Shown here: one piece after another, positions 24,318 to 32,172 of the stretch
Layout of the letters: every line of letters begins with the position of its first letter
Numbering within the stretch: position 1 is the first letter of the stretch
Assembly (NCBI RefSeq): GCF_000829455.1
Contig: NZ_JXAK01000026.1
Coordinates: 29,891-93,890 of the forward strand
Direction: 5' to 3'
DNA: 64,000 nt
Source: Gordoniibacillus kamchatkensis
Lineage (GTDB): Bacteria; Bacillota; Bacilli; Paenibacillales; NBRC-103111
Made by a program: the position numbers and the translations under genes
Notes under the pieces: model-generated
Database searches by the model: none
What the model saw: only the letters and a program-made list of their open reading frames with translations
Told to the model about the DNA's origin: nothing

Positions 24318-25631
24318 CTAATTTAATTGGTTATGTTCAATCGAGCACGGCTCGAACGAAACCGAACGGCTGTAGACAAACCCCAGAAGCAACCAAAAGT
24401 AGGGCGCAACAGACACCACGCTAATATTAAAGAAAGCTTGCACCAAATACCCGACGATAGCGGCCAGCATCCCGTAGGTCATAATTTGTTGGTCGCCTTT
24501 AAGCATCCTGGCTTTCTTGAAGCCTGAATGTAGGACCATAAACAGAAATAACAAATAAACGATTAGTGTGGGCACGCCCATCGTTAGAGCTATTTGCAGA
24601 TAATCGTTATTTGCGTCGTAGATCTTTGCGGTACCGATGTACTTTTTATAATCCGGATCGATTCCAGGGTGAAAGACGTGCCGGAACGTATTGGGGCCTG
24701 AACCTAACCAAAAGTGCTCTTTAATGAGAGGCAAAGATGCTTTCCAGATATACCACCTGGAAGCGCCGGCCGTGTTGCTGTTATGATTTGTAATGACGCT
24801 ATGAGCATCGTTTGCTATCGTTTTTGCCCTGTTGGAGTAAGTAAATCTCGATGATGCATTAATAACGGCAAAAATAAGAACGAAAGTAACTAACAAAAGT
24901 CCGGTTGCGCGCCAAAGATGTCGTCTCCTTGCTACAACAAACAAAACAATTGTGACGAATCCGACAACGCTTCCCAGCCATGCACTGCGGGTTTCCGAGT
25001 ATAACAGGCTTACATACAGCGCACAGAGAATAATTAAAAAAAGGATCTTATGTCTTCGCCCCTTGGCTGAAAGGAAGAACGTTATCGTGAGTAATAAAAG
25101 TAGAGCCAAGTAGGAGCCAAAATAGTCCGGATTATCAAACAAGGAGAAACTTCTCGAGCCAAAATAAAATCCCGGATTATGATCTTGCGGTAGTAGGCTC
25201 CATCCAAAATGCTGAAGTATGCCATATATCGCAGGCAATATTGAGCCGAAAATCATCATGAAAATGGTTTTCTTTTGAGTTTCGAAACAGCTAAATCGAG
25301 CTGCTGTGGCAAACAATATTACATATGCAAGCATAACTATAAAGCCTTGATGCTCTGTCTTGTTCCCGATCAAGCTAATATTGTGGGACAGCAAGGAAGA
25401 ACATCCGATCAACACGATCAAAAAGGCAAGTGTAGATTCAGCCCTTGTGATACTATGAAAATGCCTACCGCCTTTATTTGAACGTGGTGAACCGAATGCT
25501 AAACTAAAATATTTCCATATCTCTGCAATCAAAACAAAACCAATAAAATAATATACTTTACTATCTGCATAATAATGGTTTCCATTGAACGGAAAAATGA
25601 GATACGGATACAAAAAGAAAAAAACATACAT
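24318..25631 (-). CDS. O-antigen polymerase/ligase family membrane protein (Wzy-like)
   Basis: 437 residues with about 11 membrane helices. The external loop region carries the ligase/polymerase pattern KEHFWLGSGPNTFRHVFHPG and then DANNDYLQIALTMGVPTLIV, typical of the Wzy_C domain. It would link lipid-borne repeat units on the outer face of the membrane. The start ATG at 25631 lies 4 bp after the truncated acetyltransferase gene and lacks a good ribosome binding site (GGGAGG is 20 bases away). One of three proteins of this broad class in the window, so either two repeat-unit systems coexist or one acts as a ligase. Confidence 0.82.
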   Translation of the reverse strand: MYVFFFLYPYLIFPFNGNHYYADSKVYYFIGFVLIAEIWKYFSLAFGSPRSNKGGRHFHSITRAESTLAFLIVLIGCSSLLSHNISLIGNKTEHQGFIVMLAYVILFATAARFSCFETQKKTIFMMIFGSILPAIYGILQHFGWSLLPQDHNPGFYFGSRSFSLFDNPDYFGSYLALLLLLTITFFLSAKGRRHKILFLIILCALYVSLLYSETRSAWLGSVVGFVTIVLFVVARRRHLWRATGLLLVTFVLIFAVINASSRFTYSNRAKTIANDAHSVITNHNSNTAGASRWYIWKASLPLIKEHFWLGSGPNTFRHVFHPGIDPDYKKYIGTAKIYDANNDYLQIALTMGVPTLIVYLLFLFMVLHSGFKKARMLKGDQQIMTYGMLAAIVGYLVQAFFNISVVSVAPYFWLLLGFVYSRSVSFEPCSIEHNQLN

Positions 25632-25637
25632 GATCGT

Positions 25638-26153
25638 TTACAGTAACGTGCCTCCCCTAATCTTTTTGCATCCGGTTAGATGAACTCCGGGAGAGATGTG
25701 GCAAAAATCGCCGATTTCACAATCGTGATCAATGGAACTATTATTATTAATAATGCAATGTGAACCAATATTAGCTTGACTGCTAATCGTTGTATTAGGC
25801 ATAATCACTGTTCCATATCCGATTTGAGCGTCTGGTGAAATAACTGCGGAAGGATCGATTATTGTTGCGTAATGAAAACGTCGTTCAGATAATACAATGG
25901 GCTCAATCATACCGGCAATAATTTTGCGGGTATCATTATGCCCGATTGCAACGACGATGCCGACCTGTCCTGGTAAAGTTTGTAGTATACTTCTTATTTC
26001 TCGAATAGTACTGGCTACACGTTTTCCGCGGACCTCAGTTCCCACCGTCTTATCATCAACGAAAATTTGCTCGATTTCGGGAAACTGTCGCTCGGCAATA
26101 TTGCTTACGACTCTACCATGACCTCCCGCCCCAATGATTATCAGTTTATCCAC
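25638..26153 (-). CDS. NeuD/PglD-type sugar O-acetyltransferase, C-terminus shortened
   Basis: 171 residues from the GTG at 26153 (VDKLIIIGAGGHGRVV), with GGAGG seven bases upstream; the longer frame to 26183 lacks a site. N-terminal Rossmann-like PglD_N domain (IGAGGHG, then AIGHNDTRK) and a left-handed beta helix of hexapeptide repeats (IDPSAVISPDAQIGYGTVIM, IGSHCIINNNSSIDHDCEIG) with the catalytic histidine in SSIDHDCEI. Family members are about 205-215 residues; this one stops after LTGCKKIRGGTLL, losing the last one or two coils and the C-terminal end. It probably acetylates a nucleotide-activated amino sugar, if active. Confidence 0.78.
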   Translation of the reverse strand: MDKLIIIGAGGHGRVVSNIAERQFPEIEQIFVDDKTVGTEVRGKRVASTIREIRSILQTLPGQVGIVVAIGHNDTRKIIAGMIEPIVLSERRFHYATIIDPSAVISPDAQIGYGTVIMPNTTISSQANIGSHCIINNNSSIDHDCEIGDFCHISPGVHLTGCKKIRGGTLL

Positions 26154-26183
26154 CGCACCACCTCCATCATCGCAAACATTCAT

Positions 26184-27062
26184 TTAGGCAATAATTCCCA
26201 GACCTCTCAGTCGTTGGACCTCCTGTCCTATGCCCTCAGCAAAGGAGCGGCTTACGAAATTAAAATCTTCTGACGCTTCGCTGTGATCAAATGCTTTGTT
26301 TTCATTCAAACGCAAAATTTGTTCTACCTTGATTTTTGGATTTTTGGAAAATTTATTATACAAACTAATCAAGGGTATGGCCGTATTCAATGGAACATAA
26401 ACTTTTTTGACTGCTTTGTTCAACGCTTTTGATGTTTGATCTACGATTTGATTATAAGTGACTGGATGTTGACCTGATACGTTATACGATTTTCGAATCG
26501 TACGATCCGTATGAACTGCCTTCAAAATAGCATCCGCAAGGTCTTCCACATGAATGGGCTGCTGTAACGACTCGCCATTGCCTGCGATTGGGATTAACGG
26601 AAACTTGTGAAGTGTTTTAACCAACCTGCACATGTTCCGATCACGCTCTGTTCCGTAGATCATTGTCGGTCGAATAATCGTGTAGTTCAGTTTACTTTCT
26701 TGCACCGTTTTTTCTGCGGCCAATCGGACTGCTTTGGTTTTGGCTTCCAATGTTGTGAAAAGAGCAGTGGTGCTTACAAATATAGCTCTTTTCACGCCGG
26801 CTCGCTGTGCTTCTTCTACGATTTGCGGCGCATGGCCAAATCCTAACGAAGCTATATTAATTAAAGTATCTACACCCTGCAACGCTTTGCGAAATGACGC
26901 AGGATTCTCGAATGAACCATAAGCCAGGTTTACTCGCTTTGAATCCAACAAATGGACATCGCTTGTTTCTCTAACAAAACAACGAATTTCAATATCTCTT
27001 TTGACTAGCCTTTCCATCAGATGAGTACCCGTAAAGCCGGTTGCGCCTGTGACTAATATCAT
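26184..27062 (-). CDS. NAD-dependent epimerase/dehydratase family protein
   Basis: 293 residues from the ATG at 27062 (MILVTGATGFTGTHLMERL), with AAGGTG nine bases upstream. Extended-SDR Rossmann fold with GATGFTG. The usual YxxxK is replaced: the region FVSTTALFTTLEAKTKAVRL carries no clear Tyr-x3-Lys, so it may be an atypical SDR (NmrA or complex-I NDUFA9-like) rather than a true epimerase. A later RPTMIYG block and IHVEDLADAI are typical of the family. It lies between a glycosyltransferase and an acetyltransferase, suggesting modification of a nucleotide sugar. Its start overlaps the upstream glycosyltransferase by 74 bases. Confidence 0.75.
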   Translation of the reverse strand: MILVTGATGFTGTHLMERLVKRDIEIRCFVRETSDVHLLDSKRVNLAYGSFENPASFRKALQGVDTLINIASLGFGHAPQIVEEAQRAGVKRAIFVSTTALFTTLEAKTKAVRLAAEKTVQESKLNYTIIRPTMIYGTERDRNMCRLVKTLHKFPLIPIAGNGESLQQPIHVEDLADAILKAVHTDRTIRKSYNVSGQHPVTYNQIVDQTSKALNKAVKKVYVPLNTAIPLISLYNKFSKNPKIKVEQILRLNENKAFDHSEASEDFNFVSRSFAEGIGQEVQRLRGLGIIA

Positions 27063-28301
27063 TCTCAACGACACCTTCTTTAAGTTCTTGAATGATCGAC
27101 AAATATTTTTGGGCAAGCGCTTCTCGGGAGTAATGCTGCATCACATATCGATATCCGTTTTCGCTCAGACGCTCTCTTAACATTGTGTTATATAGGATTG
27201 ACAAGGTAGCTTCGACAATTTCATCGACATTTTCAGGGGTTACAACAATTGCCCCTTGCGACTGTTTCAATATTTCAGCCGCTTCGCCAGATAAGGATGC
27301 AACAATTGGACAGCCACTCCCAAGTATTTCGAACATTTTTGATGGAATATACGAATCGAACATGGGCAAATTGCGAAGAGGCACGAAGCTCAGTTCGGCT
27401 TCCGCATAAAAAGCTGGTATTCTCTCTTTTGGCTGCGAGCAAATAAATTGAACATTAGTTAGTCCCATTTCTTCGACCAGATGTTGAAGCTTCTTCTTTT
27501 CTGCCCCTTCTCCTACGAACACCAGTTGCACATCTTGGAGATGCGCTAATTTTTTGCTACGTAAACCAATGTCGAAAGCCCTTGCGAAATTCCATGAGCT
27601 CCTACATACAGAAGGATTCTTTTGTCTTCCCATCCGAACTCTTTTCTTAGCTCATTGTTGTTGTGCAAAGTTTTTTTATTAAAAACCTCCGTATCCACGC
27701 CGTTGGTCACCACGTCAATTTTGGTTTCCGATATACCTCTTGCGGCGATCTGCTTCCTAAATGCTTCCGTTACAACTACGACCTTTTTACTTTTGCGATA
27801 CAAGTACATTTCCAAACCTTCGAGCATGCGAATGACCCATTGATTTTTTAAAAGCCCGAGCTTTACAATCGCATCCGGCCACAGATCCCGCACTTCGAAA
27901 ATAAACGGTGTTCTTTTGAAAATGCTGAATATGTATCCGGAGATAACTGAGAATAAAGTCGGCGAGCTGACGATAATGATGTCGGGTTTTGCGATTCGAA
28001 ACATGCTTTGAAAGATAGAGGACATCATGAATGACAAATGTCCTATCGTTTTCTTAAAAAATCCTTCGTTGGGAGTTGCGTACACAAAGTTCCGATAAAT
28101 TTGGATCCCTTCGACCATCTCCAGCATAAACATTTTCCCTTTGTATTTTGGCGGAATGACTCCGGTCGGGTGATTGGGGAAACAAGTGACAACACTCACT
28201 TCATTGCCTTGAGCAACCCATCTTTTGGCCATTTCAAATAATCTTGCGGAAGGTGCACCAATTTCGGGATAAAAGTAATGACAGATAACGACTATTTTCA
28301 T
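26989..28301 (-). CDS. Glycosyltransferase family 4, WbuB-like (one base missing near 27550)
   Basis: About 436 residues over the joined frames. Start ATG at 28301 (MKIVVICHYFYPEIGAPSAR), with AAGGGAG upstream; it overlaps the heparinase-like gene stop (ATGA). N-terminal GT-B domain contains GAPSARLFEMAKRWVAQGNE and FEVRDLWPDA. The frame ends at VYVAKN; restoring one A in the six-base run at 27550-27555 gives VYVAKKLAHLQDVQLVFVGEG and the C-terminal domain with IPSKMFEILGSGCPIVAS and a GEAAEILKQS motif that binds the nucleotide sugar. WbuB-like enzymes add an N-acetyl-fucosamine type sugar to the lipid-linked repeat unit. Confidence 0.83.
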
Positions 28302-30271
28302 GATCCGCTCCCTTTCCCGGTGACCTCGCAAATAAATTCATTTTCCGCAGAAACTCGGATCAACGTGTCCTCACATAAAATTTCATAACGATTAAGATTG
28401 TTTGCGACGGTGACATGCTGATTTTCCAAAGAAATCACATATCCGATATAGTGCTTCCCGGTATGTACCGGCATAGTCATCTTTAACCTTAAATTAGCCA
28501 CTTTTACATTAAACTCCGGAGAATATTGCCCTGGTAAAAGCTCAACGTTCATTACACCAGATGAGAACGGAATAATTCTAATCCAGTAACCGTCACGTTC
28601 AGCAATGTAATTAGGGCCCTGAACAGTTAATTTCACGCCAGGGTCAAAATGAATGTAGTTATCCAATAAATGCTGGCCAACCGCATCCAATTCATCTAGC
28701 ACAACAATTATATTTTTGATAACCAGGATCAGCCGAGTCGGATAAAGTTTTTTGTGACCATAACCATCGTGCCGTGCTTTTAAAGCCCAAACCGATCCCC
28801 TCACCTTGCATTCCACTTCCAAGGGCTTTGCTCTCTTAGCCATTCGGAAACTTCCATATACATCCGTTTGGTTCTCACCGTCAATTGTCAGGCAATTGTG
28901 AGCCGATGTTCCCCGAAAGACGTTTCGTTCTTCCCCTTGGTATTGGTAAGTGCCGGAGTCCACGATCCATCTGTTTCCAAACAAGGAAAGCTCGAACGAG
29001 CCGAAATCGGCGTGAGCGTGTGCCGGAAGAAAATCCGGCGAAGGCGCTCCCGCGTCCGCAATGAGAAATACATTATCGCTTCTATGAATATAATATCCGC
29101 TATCTTCCGCCGAAAAATGGCTAGTTTGCGGGCGAGAGACCAACGTCTTGATATTTCGAAAGTCAATTAGAAAAAAGTCGGGTACATCTTTAAGCTTGTC
29201 ATCCGGATAAACCTCGCCAATACCAAGACTGCTTGCATGAATACGCAACGTCTCGGCATTCGCCGCGATACCGAAGGCGGAGTCGTTCAATAATGGAATT
29301 TCTCCGTCAGGATGTAGCACATGATTTTGAAATTCCACCATATCCCGCACTTTCTGCAATACAGCTTCAGGTACGGATGCCCTATTTAACCGCAAGAGTT
29401 GAATCGTTTCCAAATAGTCTCTAAGCACAATTTGATGATACATGGGAGATCTTTCATAATGACCGCCGTCTTTTAAAATCTGTTCATGCACTTGCCCCCA
29501 CAGTATATGCAATCCTTTACTATAAAATTTCTGAGCCAAAGGATGATCCAGAAATAGACCGCAGCATACCAAAGCTCTGCCGTTTTCGATCAGATGATTG
29601 CCCATGACGTCCCACTCTATATTTCGGTACAAAAACAAAGCCTGAATGAAATAACTATTAGCGAAGGCTTCCTTAAAATCTCGATCCTCCAAAAAAAGAG
29701 GTTTAAATAATTCATAGGCATAAGTCCAATTGACTAGCCTTAACGAAATCGTATAGGGATGCCACCCATCCCCTATTCCAAGCTGACTGTTCTGTTCAAT
29801 CCAATCGATAATGAGTCGTTTAAATTGTTCATAACAGGTTTTGTCTGTTTGACGAAGATGCCAATAACACCCCATTTTTACCGCATAGTTAAAATAATGC
29901 AGATTATATCTCCATAGATGAGGTAGCTGAGGGTCATTCCATCCTACTGATCCAGAAAACCGATGAGTCTTATTGATGAAGGTAAACGTGTCGCGTATCA
30001 ACTCATTGATTTCTTTCTCCAGTCTGTCAATTGACTTCTGCTCAAGCGCCGCAAGGATATCGGATGTTTCCAAACAAGGTAAACCGATAAAACCCTCTCT
30101 TATTAACGGTGGATTTCTCCAGGTTTCCCGAACAAATTGCTCCATTCGAATGAGTCGAAAAGGATAAGCAATTTTACGCTTACTCATGAAAGTGATTCGG
30201 TGAGCAATTTGCTTTCCGCTTAAATGACGCGTTGTCTCGTACAATCGTCTAAATTTTGGTATACTTGCCAT
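28298..30271 (-). CDS. Heparinase II/III family protein
   Basis: 657 residues. The N-terminal (alpha/alpha) toroid domain spans about 1-350, with FRLVNWTYAYELFKP-like text and WDVMGNHLIENGRAL, ERSPMYHQIVLRDYLE. The C-terminal beta-sandwich carries AHAHADFGSFELSLFGNRW and GTYQYQGEERNVFRGTSAHN, the conserved heparinase_II_III block with catalytic-type His and Tyr. No signal peptide is visible, yet such proteins are regular members of capsule and EPS gene clusters where they may trim or edit the uronic-acid polymer (family knowledge). It starts within the stop of the priming transferase gene (TAATG) and ends within the start of the next glycosyltransferase gene (ATGA). Confidence 0.86.
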   Translation of the reverse strand: MASIPKFRRLYETTRHLSGKQIAHRITFMSKRKIAYPFRLIRMEQFVRETWRNPPLIREGFIGLPCLETSDILAALEQKSIDRLEKEINELIRDTFTFINKTHRFSGSVGWNDPQLPHLWRYNLHYFNYAVKMGCYWHLRQTDKTCYEQFKRLIIDWIEQNSQLGIGDGWHPYTISLRLVNWTYAYELFKPLFLEDRDFKEAFANSYFIQALFLYRNIEWDVMGNHLIENGRALVCCGLFLDHPLAQKFYSKGLHILWGQVHEQILKDGGHYERSPMYHQIVLRDYLETIQLLRLNRASVPEAVLQKVRDMVEFQNHVLHPDGEIPLLNDSAFGIAANAETLRIHASSLGIGEVYPDDKLKDVPDFFLIDFRNIKTLVSRPQTSHFSAEDSGYYIHRSDNVFLIADAGAPSPDFLPAHAHADFGSFELSLFGNRWIVDSGTYQYQGEERNVFRGTSAHNCLTIDGENQTDVYGSFRMAKRAKPLEVECKVRGSVWALKARHDGYGHKKLYPTRLILVIKNIIVVLDELDAVGQHLLDNYIHFDPGVKLTVQGPNYIAERDGYWIRIIPFSSGVMNVELLPGQYSPEFNVKVANLRLKMTMPVHTGKHYIGYVISLENQHVTVANNLNRYEILCEDTLIRVSAENEFICEVTGKGSGS

Positions 30272-30839
30272 TATGCCTTAACCCCTTTGGCCGTTATCGT
30301 AGATGATACGGTTTTCAGCATAATTTCGAGATCGAACCGAATAGATTGGTTTTGCAAATAGAAGTAATCCAATTGTGCTTTCTGTTCATCACTTATATCA
30401 TCCCGACCGTTGATTTGGGCCCATCCCGTCAGTCCCGGTCGAATGCGATTAATCCCCATTCACTGCGCATTTGAATTAGTTCGTTCTGGTTGTACAAGGC
30501 TGGCCGCGGCCCTACCAGACTCATTTCTCCGCGGAAAATATTAAGAATTTGCGGGATTTCATCCAGGCTCGTTTTCCGTAAAATCCTCCCTACTCGCGTA
30601 ATATATTGTGATGGGTCTGCAAGCAAGTGAGTTGGCAGATTAGGGGTGTCCGTTCGCATTGTTCTGAATTTATAAATCCAAAACAATTGATCGTTGACAC
30701 CGACACGCTTTTGTTTGAAGAAGACTGGGCCCTTGGAATCAAGCTTGATTGCGATACAAATGACGAGGAAGATGGGCAAGAAGAGCGCACCCGCGATTAA
30801 CGACACGCATAAATCAATAAACCGTTTCAACTGCTTCAC
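30271..30839 (-). CDS. Priming sugar phosphotransferase (WcaJ/WbaP C-terminal type; one base missing near 30460)
   Basis: About 189 residues over the joined frames, the size of small monotopic phosphoglycosyl transferases (PglC-like). The GTG at 30839 begins [20 protein letters not shown], the re-entrant membrane helix. Then [20 protein letters not shown] and [26 protein letters not shown], with the Asp-Glu catalytic pair. The first frame reads [14 protein letters not shown] and stops; restoring one A in GAATGGGG gives [23 protein letters not shown], the invariant end block. It transfers a sugar-phosphate to undecaprenyl phosphate, starting repeat-unit synthesis. It overlaps the wecC stop by 26 bases. 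Confidence 0.86.
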
Positions 30840-32100
30840 CTTCCGTTACAAGGTCAGCATAATTCCCTAGTGCATGTATTAACATTTCGTTACTTATTGT
30901 GGCTACGCAGTTTTTGGTGTCCAATAGTATAGGGTAATTCATAAATTTAACTAAATGATCGTATTGCACTTGTTTGAATTCGTTATGATCGGCTAATATG
31001 ACAGCGCAGTCTGCACCGGTTACAGCCTCTTCCAAAGACTGGGCTAACGGCTCACGAAAATGTTTGACGTGAGGATCATATATCGAATATACGACTCCTT
31101 TTTGTTCGAGATGCTCTAAAACTTCCAAGGCAGGACTCTCCCTGACATCATCGATATTCCCTTTGTAAGTAATTCCTAAAATAGCGACTTTTCTTGGCAT
31201 ATTACCGCAAATCTTTTGTATTTGATCGATAACAAATCCAGGCATGGAGGAATTGATTTGTCTGGCCAAATTAATGATTCGTGCTTCCTCAGGCGCCTTT
31301 TCGACTATGAAGTAGGGATCCACAGCAATACAATGCCCACCTACACCAGGACCAGGCTGATGAATGTTCACTCGGGGATGCCTGTTCGCCATTTTTATAA
31401 CTTCCAGGGCATTTATCCCTAACCGCTCTGCGATTTTCACCAACTCATTAGCTAGTGCAATATTCACATCGCGAAACGTATTCTCCATCAACTTAGCCAT
31501 CTCGGCAGAAGTAGCATCTGTTTTATAAATCTCGCCTTTTACAAAGGTTTGATAAACTTCGACAGCTTTTTGCGCCGAGATTTCGTTAATTCCCCCAATT
31601 ATCCGATTATTATGAATCAATTCGTTCAAAATTTGACCGGGCAAAACCCGCTCAGGACAATGGGCGACATAAAGCTCCGTTCCAATAGCTAAGCCGCTTT
31701 GTTCCAATATCGGGCTTACGAAATCGATAATTGTACGAGGGGGAATTGTGGATTCAACAATGACGATATTTCCATTTCTTAAATAAGGCATAAGGGAACG
31801 TGTAGCTGAAATTACATATGAAAGGTCCGCCTTATGATCTACTGTGATTGGTGTTGGTACAGCAATAATGAACACATCGGCCGTTTCCGGTTCAATTGTT
31901 CCCCGCAAATTTCCGCTTTCGATTGCAGAACGGACAAAATCTTGCAAGCCGGGTTCTTCAATGGTGATCTTGCCGTCATTTAGAGCATTTATCACCTTTT
32001 CGTTAATATCAACACCAACAACTTGGCACCCATGGTTTGCAAACATCGCCGCTGTTGGAAGTCCAATATATCCCAGCCCAACAACACATATTTTTTTCAC
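30814..32100 (-). CDS. wecC: UDP-N-acetyl-D-mannosamine dehydrogenase (WecC-like)
   Basis: 428 residues from the GTG at 32100 (KKICVVGLGYIGLPTAAMF), with GGAGG nine bases upstream; the TTG at 32109 is too close. Three-domain nucleotide-sugar dehydrogenase: NAD Rossmann VGLGYIGLP; VPTPI; AHCPERVLPGQ; then the catalytic block GPGVGGHCIAVDPYF with the active-site Cys near residue 265; and a C-terminal UDP-binding domain with ILGITYKGNIDDVRESPA. The text AHCPERVLPG matches the WecC branch more than UDP-glucose dehydrogenase (Ugd). Makes UDP-ManNAcA from UDP-ManNAc. The matching 2-epimerase WecB is not in the window. Confidence 0.88.
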   Translation of the reverse strand: MKKICVVGLGYIGLPTAAMFANHGCQVVGVDINEKVINALNDGKITIEEPGLQDFVRSAIESGNLRGTIEPETADVFIIAVPTPITVDHKADLSYVISATRSLMPYLRNGNIVIVESTIPPRTIIDFVSPILEQSGLAIGTELYVAHCPERVLPGQILNELIHNNRIIGGINEISAQKAVEVYQTFVKGEIYKTDATSAEMAKLMENTFRDVNIALANELVKIAERLGINALEVIKMANRHPRVNIHQPGPGVGGHCIAVDPYFIVEKAPEEARIINLARQINSSMPGFVIDQIQKICGNMPRKVAILGITYKGNIDDVRESPALEVLEHLEQKGVVYSIYDPHVKHFREPLAQSLEEAVTGADCAVILADHNEFKQVQYDHLVKFMNYPILLDTKNCVATISNEMLIHALGNYADLVTEGEAVETVY

Positions 32101-32136
32101 TGGGTCCAACCTCCCCCTTCATTGTTTAAAGGAAAA

Positions 32137-32172
32137 TAAAAAGCGCCTTATCCATTCAGGATAAGCGCCTTA
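32137..32172 (-). terminator. Terminator after the bi-domain oxidoreductase gene
   Basis: On the minus strand GCGCTTATCC and GGATAAGGCGC pair with one bulge around a short loop and are followed by TTTTTATTTT. It directly follows the TAA of the upstream gene and splits the polysaccharide region into two transcription blocks or provides partial termination before wecC. Confidence 0.8.
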
